The translations under genes were made by a program, and so were the position numbers. Under the pieces are notes generated by a model, which saw only the letters and a program-made list of their open reading frames with translations, searched no databases and was not told the origin of the DNA. Positions 1-4,951 of a DNA stretch of 5,737 nucleotides are shown here, one piece after another. Every line of letters begins with the position of its first letter. The stretch's first letter is position 1. The stretch is from Rickettsiales bacterium. Lineage in GTDB: Bacteria; Pseudomonadota; Alphaproteobacteria; Rs-D84. Location: assembly GCA_031259365.1 (NCBI GenBank), contig JAIRLP010000006.1, positions 1 to 5,737 of the forward strand, written 5' to 3'.

Positions 1-1
1 A

Positions 2-556
2 ATGCGTCTGGGGGTTGAAACGGGTGACGCCAAACCAGAAGACTTGTTGCGTGACATCGACCGCATGTCTGAAATGGTTAACGGATATCTGGCATTCGCA
101 CGTGGTGAAATGCCTGAAATTGAACAGACGACTGAATTGCCGGCTATGCTGATCCGTATTGCGCGTGATTCTGCTGGTGACAAAGAAATCGAAACAGATT
201 TCCCGAATATCCCAGTTCAATTCTATGCACGCCCAATGGCATTGGCACGCGCTTTTGGAAATATTATCGAAAACGCTGCGAAATATGCAAAAAGCAAAAT
301 CAAAATCACTGAAACCGATTTTGAAGAACATGTTGAAATCACCATTGAAGATGACGGTGTCGGAATTCCAGCCGCACGACGATCCGAGGCAATGCGTCCG
401 TTCGTCCGACTGGATGAAGCACGCGGCGACAGCACAGGCGGCACGGGACTTGGTCTGTCAATTGCCCAAACAGCTTTTGAAAATCATGGTGGTCAGATGT
501 TCTTGGAAGACAGCGATCTAGGCGGTCTGAAGGTAAGAATCATTTTGCCAATCTAA
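2..556 (+). CDS. Sensor histidine kinase, EnvZ-like, C-terminal part (5' truncated by window edge)
   Basis: This is the ATP-binding end of a membrane sensor kinase that would autophosphorylate and pass phosphate to a response regulator. Visible from the first in-frame residue: the end of the dimerisation helix with 'MVNGYLAFARGE' (about residues 25-36), then a complete HATPase_c domain. Its N-box is around N91 ('IIENAAKYA'), the G1 box is 'DDGVG' (117-121), the F-box is near F134 ('FVRLDEAR'), and the G2 box is 'GGTGLGLS' (146-153). The phosphoacceptor histidine, HAMP, sensor and membrane segments must lie left of the window, so the first ATG here is an internal methionine and not the true start. 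The 'GYLAFARGE' stretch is typical of alphaproteobacterial EnvZ-type kinases; that assignment is from family knowledge. The signal sensed and the partner regulator cannot be seen. The stop is TAA, and argS follows after 32 bp on the same strand, so co-transcription is possible. Confidence 0.9.
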   Translation: MRLGVETGDAKPEDLLRDIDRMSEMVNGYLAFARGEMPEIEQTTELPAMLIRIARDSAGDKEIETDFPNIPVQFYARPMALARAFGNIIENAAKYAKSKIKITETDFEEHVEITIEDDGVGIPAARRSEAMRPFVRLDEARGDSTGGTGLGLSIAQTAFENHGGQMFLEDSDLGGLKVRIILPI

Positions 557-588
557 ATTAATATTTATAGTTTATTAGGAAGTATATT

Positions 589-2301
589 ATGAACCTTTAC
601 AAATACGTGTCAGAATCAATTAATGACAAGCTGGGTTTTACAGCTAATTTGGAAATCCCAAGAAATCGTGAATTCGGTGATTTTTCCACCAACGCTGCAA
701 TGGTTGGTTCCAAGGCAGCGGATAAGAACCCATGCGAACTGGCCGCTGAAATTTTGCCACAGATCGCAGAACTGCCTTTTGTTGCGGACGCTTAAATCGC
801 GGGTCCTGGATTTATCAACATCAAATTAAAAGACAGCTTTATCTGGGAATCCGCCGACGCACCACGCACCGAAACTGATGACAAGAAGATGATAATTGAT
901 CTGGATTATGGCGCTTATAATGTGGCCAAGTCCTTGCACATCGGGCATTTGCGTACGTCAATTGTGGGTGACACGTTTAACCGCGTTGCGAAATTCCTGG
1001 GGCATAAAACTTTTTCTTGGAACCACATGGGCGACTGGGGAAAACCGATGGCTTTGGTTATTGCATGGATCGAAAAATTGCACCCCGAATTGCCTTATTT
1101 CCAAGATAATTTTGATCCCGCAACACCTGTGGATTTTGAAATCAACGCCGCGGAATTAAACGCTTATTACCCGGCAGCATCCGCACTGGCCAAAGAAGAC
1201 CCACAATTCCAAGCTCATTCCCAAGACATCAAGGCCAAATTCCAAGACGGGCACAAGGGTTATTTTGCTTTGTATGAAAAATTCTTGAAAGTATCATTGG
1301 AAATGATGAACGACACAGTGAAACGCCTGAACATTATGCCATTCGATTATGATTTGGGTGAACGCAATGCCGCACAGCATCTGGACGATGTAGAAAAGAT
1401 CTTGCGCGCGAAAAATTTGATCGTCGAAAGCGATGGCGCGCAAGTTATTATCGTTAAGAAAGATACCGACAACGCCCCAATGCCACCTTATATGTGGACT
1501 GATTCGCGCGGCGCAGACACTTATGATTCCACTGACTTGGCGGCCGTGTATTGCCGTAAATTAACGGACAATCCTGACAAAATCATCTATTTCACCGATT
1601 TGCGTCAAAATCTGCATTTTGAACAGTTGTTCCGCGCCGCCGATTTATCGGGAATATTTAAATACGGCGATATGGAACATATCGGTTATGGAACAATTAA
1701 CGGCGCAGATGGAAAACCTTTCAAAACACGTGATGGCAATGCTGCTGGGTTGGACGATATCATTGACGCCGTAAACGAAGCCGTCGCAGTGCGCGTATCC
1801 GAAAGTGGTAAGAACTTGGACAAAGACACAATTGATGCAATTGCATTGGCCGCTGTGAAATTTAATGATTTGATGCACGACGTGCATTCAGATTATGTAT
1901 TCGATCCATCCAGCGTCACCAGTTTTGAAGGTCGCACCGGACCATACATCTTGTACACAGCTGTCCGTTTGAACAGCGTTTTGAATCGCGGCTGGGACGA
2001 AATTGATATGAATTCGCCTGTATCTGAACTGTCTGCTGACGAACGCAATCTGTTAATCGGAATCTTGGAATTTGAACGCACCGTGCAGGGCACATTTGAT
2101 AACCGTGCAACAGATATCTTGGCCAATTATGCTTATGATCTGTCACAGCTGATCAATACATTTTATCATAACTGCCCAATATTGCGTGACGATGTCCCAA
2201 CAAACTTGCGCAAACAACGTCTGCGTATCGCAACATATGCATTCAACACATTGGGAACTGTTATTGATCTGATGGGTTTGAAAATACCAACTGAAATGTA
2301 A
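589..2301 (+). CDS. argS: Arginyl-tRNA synthetase, full length but interrupted by an in-frame TAA at 793-795
   Basis: Class I synthetase that charges tRNA-Arg with arginine in the cytoplasm; normally essential. The start at 589 has a good Shine-Dalgarno AGGAAG (577-582) 6 nt upstream. The reading frame is 570 codons, normal for the family. The N-terminal tRNA-binding domain (1-68) includes 'RNREFGDFSTNAAM'. Codon 69 is TAA. The same frame then continues with the family-typical 'IAGPGFINIKL', the HIGH motif 'HIGH' (117-120), the KMSKS-region equivalent 'GKPFKTR' (375-381), and a DALR-type anticodon-binding domain from about 'GRTGPYILYTAVRLNSVL' to the terminal 'GLKIPTEM'. No frameshift is visible; one base (for example AAA or GAA to TAA) accounts for the break. 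The first downstream in-frame ATG (889) lacks a properly spaced Shine-Dalgarno and would drop the N-terminal domain. The segment before HIGH reads 'GAYNVAK', where relatives usually have Pro before Asn. The break may be a base error, strain polymorphism, readthrough or a recent null mutation. Confidence 0.93.
793..795 (+). other. In-frame TAA inside argS
   Basis: The codons read GCG GAC GCT TAA ATC GCG GGT CCT GGA. The residues on both sides match the ArgRS N-terminal domain without a shift ('FVADA', stop, 'IAGPGFIN'), and the stop falls where relatives commonly carry a charged residue. TAA is used as an ordinary stop elsewhere in this window (554-556, 2299-2301, 2973-2975, 4151-4153), which argues against codon reassignment. 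Confidence 0.9.
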
Positions 2302-2326
2302 ATGAAATAGACATGATAAAACCTGA

Positions 2327-2398
2327 GTCCCGTTTGGCATGCTTCGCGCCATTAATTACCCGGGTTCCGATTTTCGTCAGAATGACAGGCCACGGGGC
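2327..2398. repeat. Degenerate intergenic repeat-like element with imperfect inverted ends
   Basis: The core (2358-2387), read on the - strand, is TGTCATTCTGACGAAAATCG followed by GAACCCGGGT. This resembles the widespread proteobacterial intergenic repeat of the type GTCATTCCGGCGAAAGCCGG. A second relative lies at 3548-3575. The flanks can pair: CCCGT (2329-2333) with ACGGG (2392-2396), and GGC (2336-2338) with GCC (2389-2391), with two unpaired T. No coding potential was seen. It sits just after argS and might add some transcript protection or termination, but it lacks a T-run and is not a classical terminator. Family membership is inferred from resemblance only. Confidence 0.45.
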
Positions 2399-2407
2399 GA
2401 CAATTTA

Positions 2408-2423
2408 TGGTATTATAATACCA
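2408..2423. promoter_or_regulatory. Perfect 16-bp palindrome upstream of the rplM promoter, candidate operator
   Basis: TGGTATTATAATACCA is its own reverse complement over all 16 bases. It ends 12 bp before the -35 box of the rplM-rpsI promoter, a typical position for a dimeric activator or repressor. Its AT-rich centre also contains a TATAAT on each strand, so a secondary bidirectional -10 is possible, but no matching -35 was found. The binding protein is unknown. Confidence 0.4.
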
Positions 2424-2435
2424 CATTGATTTTTC

Positions 2436-2464
2436 TTGACTTTTACGCAGGTTCGGCGCATAAT
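2436..2464 (+). promoter_or_regulatory. Sigma-70 promoter of rplM-rpsI
   Basis: The -35 box TTGACT (2436-2441) and -10 box CATAAT (2459-2464) are separated by exactly 17 bp. Each matches consensus at 5 of 6 positions. Transcription should begin near 2471, giving a leader of about 28 nt before the rplM ATG. The strength fits a ribosomal-protein operon. Confidence 0.8.
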
Positions 2465-2498
2465 AACCCCGTTCTAATTGAATAAAAGGTAAAATAAA

Positions 2499-2975
2499 AT
2501 GGCACTAGCTACAAAATCGTTAAAGAAAAGCGAATTGGAATCTTCTTGGATTCTGATTGACGCAACCGATTGCACGCTGGGACGTTTGGCGGCGTATACT
2601 GCAAACATCCTGCGCGGAAAGCACAAACCAACTTGGACCCCAAATATGGATTGTGGCGATCACGTAATTATTATCAACGCAGACAAAGTTGCTTTGTCTG
2701 GAACCAAGGCTGATAAAACCAAGTTCTTCTGGCACACAGGTTGGACCGGTGGTATCAAATCTCGCACCCTTGGTCAAATGCGCGAAGAAAAACCGGAAAC
2801 CTTGGTTTTCAACGCAGTAAAACGTATGATGGGTCGTCGTACAGCAGTTGCATTGGCAAACCAACGTTTGACTAAATTGCACGTGTACGCAGGTCCAACA
2901 CATAAACATGAAGCTCAGAAACCTACTGTTGTAGATTTTGCTGGCATGAACCGTAAAAATAAAAGGGGCGAATAA
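2499..2975 (+). CDS. rplM: 50S ribosomal protein L13
   Basis: Primary-binding protein of the large ribosomal subunit, needed early in 50S assembly. The 158-aa product shows the family order: 'WILIDATDCTLGRLAAYTANILRGKHKPTW' region (about 17-46), 'GDHVIIINADKVALSGTK' (53-70), 'KFFWHTGWTGG' (75-85), 'NAVKRMMGRR' (105-114), and 'LHVYAGPTHKHEAQKP' (127-142). The length is a little above the E. coli protein (142 aa) and fits alphaproteobacterial L13. The ATG follows AAAAGG (2484-2489) at 9 nt, behind a strong promoter at 2436-2464. Its stop codon overlaps the rpsI start by one base (TAATG), so the two genes are translationally coupled, as is usual for this pair. Confidence 0.97.
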   Translation: MALATKSLKKSELESSWILIDATDCTLGRLAAYTANILRGKHKPTWTPNMDCGDHVIIINADKVALSGTKADKTKFFWHTGWTGGIKSRTLGQMREEKPETLVFNAVKRMMGRRTAVALANQRLTKLHVYAGPTHKHEAQKPTVVDFAGMNRKNKRGE

Positions 2976-3475
2976 TGACAGAAGTTAAAAAGACTGCAGT
3001 GGCAGCAAAACCAGCTGCTAAGAAAGCTGCCCCAGCAAAAAAAACAACTGCTGCGAAGACAGCCAAAGTTGCTGTTTCAAAAATCGGCAAGACGGCTGTT
3101 TATGCAACTGGAAAACGTAAAGATTCCATCGCTCGTGTTTATCTGACACCAGGTAAGGGCAATATTATTGTTAACGACCAGCCGGTAAACGAATATTTCA
3201 AACGTGCTGTGTTGCAGATGATCTTGGCACAACCGTTCGGTATCACAAAACGTGAAGGTTCTTATGACATTCGCGCAATGGTACAAGGCGGCGGATTGTC
3301 AGGTCAAGCAGGCGCTGTAAAACATGGTATTTCCAAAGCTTTGGGAAAAGCCGAACCAGATTTACGCCCAGCCCTGAAGTCAGTCGGCTTCTTGACACGC
3401 GACAGCCGCGTTGTTGAACGTAAGCATTATGGTAAACGCAAAGCCCGTCGTTCTACACAGTTTTCGAAACGTTAG
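2975..3475 (+). CDS. rpsI: 30S ribosomal protein S9
   Basis: Small-subunit protein whose C-terminal tail reaches the P-site tRNA in the decoding centre. The 166-aa product has a Lys/Ala-rich, low-complexity N-terminal extension (about 2-35) before the conserved body. The body contains 'YATGKRKDSIARVYL' (43-57), 'GGGLSGQAGAVKHGISKAL' (106-123) and 'LTRDSRVVERKHYGKRKARR' (140-159), ending in the invariant 'QFSKR'. The ATG overlaps the rplM stop by 1 nt and has AGGGG (2964-2968) 6 nt upstream inside rplM. A strong terminator follows 10 nt after the TAG stop. The extension is longer than in E. coli S9 (130 aa) but such basic extensions are common among alphaproteobacteria. Confidence 0.97.
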   Translation: MTEVKKTAVAAKPAAKKAAPAKKTTAAKTAKVAVSKIGKTAVYATGKRKDSIARVYLTPGKGNIIVNDQPVNEYFKRAVLQMILAQPFGITKREGSYDIRAMVQGGGLSGQAGAVKHGISKALGKAEPDLRPALKSVGFLTRDSRVVERKHYGKRKARRSTQFSKR

Positions 3476-3485
3476 TTTCAAAAAC

Positions 3486-3515
3486 AAAATCCGGCTTTAT
3501 GCCGGATTTTTATTT
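3486..3515 (+). terminator. Intrinsic terminator of rplM-rpsI
   Basis: A perfect 10-bp stem AAAATCCGGC (3486-3495) / GCCGGATTTT (3501-3510) with a TTTAT loop is followed by TATTT. It starts 10 nt after the rpsI stop. Confidence 0.9.
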
Positions 3516-3547
3516 CATTATACAGTGGTTGGCGCGGTGATGAAATA

Positions 3548-3575
3548 CGTCATACCGGCAAAGGCCGGTATTCAG
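3548..3575 (+). repeat. Short intergenic hairpin repeat, second relative of the 2358-2387 core
   Basis: The segment reads CGTCATACCGGCAAAGGCCG then GTATTCAG. An 8-bp stem ATACCGGC (3552-3559) / GCCGGTAT (3564-3571) encloses a 4-nt loop. It closely resembles the common proteobacterial intergenic repeat beginning GTCATTCCGGCGAAAGCCGG. Without a T-run it is not a terminator. No coding potential was seen. Confidence 0.5.
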
Positions 3576-3585
3576 TGCAAATAAA

Positions 3586-3681
3586 TTCGCACAATGTGCG
3601 AAACCGTTTGCAAACGAACGTTAATCAACAATTGCAGGACTATCAAAAGAAACCGCACAGAAATGTGCGGTTTTTATTTTT
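3586..3681 (+). ncRNA. Possible small RNA of 60-100 nt ending in its own terminator
   Basis: No ORF precedes the terminator at 3650-3681, and the rpsI transcript should already have ended at 3515, so a separate short transcript is plausible. Structures in order: hairpin TTCGCACA (3586-3593) / TGTGCGAA (3595-3602), perfect palindrome CGTTTGCAAACG (3605-3616), an unstructured middle (3617-3649), and the terminator. I found no convincing promoter upstream, so the 5' end is uncertain. It may instead be a back-up terminator for the ribosomal operon. The family is not recognised. Confidence 0.3.
3650..3681 (+). terminator. Intrinsic terminator without a preceding gene
   Basis: A perfect 10-bp stem AAACCGCACA (3650-3659) / TGTGCGGTTT (3664-3673) is capped by a GAAA tetraloop, and TTTTTATTTTT covers 3671-3681. 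It ends 24 bp before the TATAAT of the next promoter, insulating it from upstream transcription. Confidence 0.85.
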
Positions 3682-3682
3682 C

Positions 3683-3711
3683 TAGAATTTTTATTAATTA
3701 TATTGTATAAT
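3683..3711 (+). promoter_or_regulatory. Promoter of the structured RNA, perfect -10
   Basis: TATAAT at 3706-3711 is a perfect -10 in the context TTGTATAAT. The best -35 at 17 bp spacing is TAGAAT (3683-3688), only 3 of 6, so an activator or the AT-rich upstream tract may compensate. Start of transcription is expected at about 3717-3718 (GG). The same TTGTATAAT string recurs upstream of tig (4754-4762). Confidence 0.6.
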
Positions 3712-3716
3712 CTGCT

Positions 3717-3911
3717 GGCACTGGTTGATTACCAGTGTGAGGCGTAGAATCCTCATTACAAGTTTCCTCGCATGTTTGCGAGATGCAAAAATGCAGCTTC
3801 TAATCAGTTTCTGGTTTGGGGGTTGCAAAATAAGACTTCGGTCGAATATACACACTATTCTTTGAGTAGGTCTAAACTCCCAACCGCCCTTAATCACGGC
3901 GGTCTTTTTAT
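3717..3911 (+). ncRNA. Structured RNA of about 195 nt: free ncRNA or attenuation leader of the HTH gene
   Basis: The segment lies between a TATAAT promoter and a terminator and has no convincing ORF. Hairpins in order: CACTGGT/ACCAGTG (3719-3737, 7 bp); TGAGG/CCTCA (3738-3755); CTCGCA/TGCGAG (3767-3782); a long element closed by GGTT-GGGGGTT (3813-3824, one bulged T) with AACTCCCAACC (3875-3885). Inside the last are AGAC/GTCT (3833-3836 / 3870-3873) and GAATA/TATTC (3844-3860). The 3' arm of this long element shares 3883-3885 with the terminator stem, so the two compete in part. The HTH ORF starts 24 nt after the T-run. It lacks the end-to-end closing stem of 6S RNA, the SRP 'GGAAGGAAGCAGC' core, RNase P signatures and a tmRNA tag. 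The family is unrecognised; existence as a transcript is inferred. Confidence 0.55.
3883..3911 (+). terminator. Intrinsic terminator ending the structured RNA
   Basis: Stem ACCGCC (3883-3888) / GGCGGT (3898-3903) with a 9-nt loop is followed by CTTTTTATT. The large hairpin closed by 3813-3824 / 3875-3885 would take up the first three bases of the 5' arm, leaving only a 3-bp terminator stem, so this site could be conditional. Confidence 0.75.
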
Positions 3912-3934
3912 TCACAAAAAACTGGAGAGAAAAA

Positions 3935-4153
3935 ATGAAAACAATCACCACCGAAAATAAACGCATTGGCCAATGTCTAAAGGATGCACGCAAAGCATTG
4001 CAAATATCAAGGAAACATCTGGGACAAAAGCCGGGCATAAATAGACATTGTATTCTTAGTTATGAAATCGGAACCGTGCGAATACCCACCGATATGTTGA
4101 CTGATTTGCTGTGTGGCGGGGTGATTGCCTTGGTAAAAAGCAAGCACGACTAA
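3935..4153 (+). CDS. Small Cro/CI (XRE)-type helix-turn-helix protein
   Basis: The 72-aa product is nearly all one DNA-binding domain. Helix 1 includes 'IGQCLKDARKALQ' (11-23), the turn-helix region 'ISRKHLGQKPGINRHCILSYE' spans 24-44, and 'YEIGTVRIP' (43-51) matches the family end-motif 'YExGxxxP'. The fit is recognisable but imperfect: 'LGQKPGIN' replaces the usual 'LAxxxGVS', and three Cys or Met-rich positions are unusual. The ATG has GGAGAG (3924-3929) 5 nt upstream, a strong ribosome binding site. Only about 13 bp separate the preceding terminator T-run from this site, leaving no room for a separate promoter, so expression must depend on readthrough. Its own terminator follows 7 nt after the TAA. 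Targets are unknown; autoregulation of the local promoter is a guess. Confidence 0.65.
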   Translation: MKTITTENKRIGQCLKDARKALQISRKHLGQKPGINRHCILSYEIGTVRIPTDMLTDLLCGGVIALVKSKHD

Positions 4154-4160
4154 TCAATCA

Positions 4161-4190
4161 ATAAAACCGCCAAAATCAGCGGTTTTATTA
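4161..4190. terminator. Bidirectional terminator between the HTH gene and the GNAT gene
   Basis: A perfect 10-bp stem ATAAAACCGC (4161-4170) / GCGGTTTTAT (4179-4188) has an 8-nt loop. It gives GGTTTTATTA downstream on the + strand and GGTTTTATTGATT on the - strand. It lies 7 nt after the HTH stop and 5 nt from the end of the convergent GNAT gene, so it can serve both. Confidence 0.85.
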
Positions 4191-4193
4191 TCA

Positions 4194-4673
4194 TTACAAA
4201 TTGAAATACATGAAATGTTCGTCGTCATCGGCCCAGTATTTGGCACCGGCATGTTCATACAGTTTCTTGGTCAGGCTATTTTTACCATAAACGCTGAAAC
4301 ATATTCTGCCAACCTTTGTTTTCTTGGCCAGATCCCGTATCTTGAAAAACAAGGCTAACACCGCGCGACTGCCGCGGAATTCCGGATAGACAAACAAATA
4401 CGGCACGTGGAACATGGTTGATGTATCCGTCGTCCAGCCATTATACATCGATATCGCGCCAATGATTTTTCCATCCAGTTCAGCGACATAAATATACAAC
4501 AAAGGTCGATCACCAAAGCTGACGCGTCGTATTTCATCCGACACCTGTTTACGATGAATTCGACTTTTGCCGTTATCCAAACCCTGGAAAAATTTATTAA
4601 AACGCACCAACAAATCCGTCAAGGCTTCCAGATCAGTTATGCGCGCGCGTCGCACGCTGATTTTAGTATTCAT
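4194..4673 (-). CDS. GNAT-family N-acetyltransferase
   Basis: Predicted cytoplasmic acetyl-CoA-dependent acetyltransferase; the substrate cannot be told. The 159-aa product covers one GNAT fold. The N-terminal strand/helix is 'VRRARITDLEALTDLLVRFN' region (7-26). Central strands are 'LLYIYVAELDGKIIGAISMY' (58-77), 'VPYLFVYPEFRGSRAV' (90-105) is the acetyl-CoA-binding motif A, and 'SLTKKLYEHAGAKYW' (133-147) is the usual C-terminal motif. The pyrophosphate loop reads R100-G-S-R-A-V, with Arg where the consensus R-G-x-G has Gly, so cofactor binding may differ. The start (4673) has AAAGGA 7 nt upstream on the - strand. The gene is convergent with the HTH gene and divergent from tig, so it is a single-gene unit; its promoter must lie in 4674-4740 and I could not define it. 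No signal peptide or membrane segment. Confidence 0.85.
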   Translation of the reverse strand: MNTKISVRRARITDLEALTDLLVRFNKFFQGLDNGKSRIHRKQVSDEIRRVSFGDRPLLYIYVAELDGKIIGAISMYNGWTTDTSTMFHVPYLFVYPEFRGSRAVLALFFKIRDLAKKTKVGRICFSVYGKNSLTKKLYEHAGAKYWADDDEHFMYFNL

Positions 4674-4734
4674 TTACATTTCCTTTTGATATGAATTTTA
4701 TCATAAAAAAGGCGTCAAACCCACAACTTTCATA

Positions 4735-4762
4735 TTGCGTTTTGCAAAATACTTTGTATAAT
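4735..4762 (+). promoter_or_regulatory. Candidate distal promoter upstream of tig
   Basis: TATAAT (4757-4762) is a perfect -10. TTGCGT (4735-4740) at 16 bp matches the first half of a -35. A start near 4769 would give a leader of about 183 nt for tig. The context TTGTATAAT matches the promoter at 3706. Between it and tig I see only small dyads (TCACA 4793-4797 / TGTGA 4804-4808). Confidence 0.45.
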
Positions 4763-4868
4763 CGGGCGGTTAGACATTCAGGACAAACAGTTTCACAATA
4801 TGATGTGATAAAGAAATTGCATAATACGCGAAAAATCGGCGAAGACGTATATCATACGGCAAGACGAT

Positions 4869-4899
4869 TTGACAAAGTAGTAGGCGATTTATTTATCAT
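4869..4899 (+). promoter_or_regulatory. Candidate proximal promoter of tig
   Basis: TTGACA (4869-4874) is a perfect -35 and TATCAT (4894-4899) a 5-of-6 -10, but the 19-bp spacing is longer than ideal. A start near 4906 would leave a leader of about 46 nt before tig. Confidence 0.4.
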
Positions 4900-4951
4900 C
4901 TGGCTTTGAGAAACTGGTTAAGCATGAATGTCCGCCTTAAAAGGGGAAATT

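Noticed and set aside
793..795. TAA reassigned to an amino acid
   Set aside because: TAA ends the kinase, argS, rplM and HTH genes at expected positions in the same window.
889..2301. argS starting at the ATG at 889 as a complete gene
   Set aside because: The family-typical N-terminal domain and 'AGPGFIN' segment lie upstream in the same frame, and AAGAAG directly abuts this ATG, too close for a ribosome binding site. It may only serve as a fallback start.
3717..3911. 6S RNA, SRP RNA, RNase P RNA or tmRNA
   Set aside because: The 5' end forms its own hairpin rather than pairing with the 3' end as in 6S; no SRP core motif, no RNase P conserved boxes, no tmRNA tag or T-arm; the length does not fit RNase P or tmRNA.
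3694..4038. 114-aa - strand ORF and the 62-aa + strand ORF at 3772-3960
   Set aside because: Both run through the terminator and hairpins of the structured RNA, lack ribosome binding sites and have no recognisable motifs.
4793..4808. CRP-like site TCACA-N6-TGTGA
   Set aside because: The half-sites are in the opposite order to the CRP/FNR consensus (TGTGA-N6-TCACA); probably a chance dyad.
4691..4909. 72-aa + strand ORF between the GNAT gene and tig
   Set aside because: It has no Shine-Dalgarno, begins inside the GNAT upstream region, contains the -10 box at 4757 and the TTGACA at 4869, and shows no recognisable domain.
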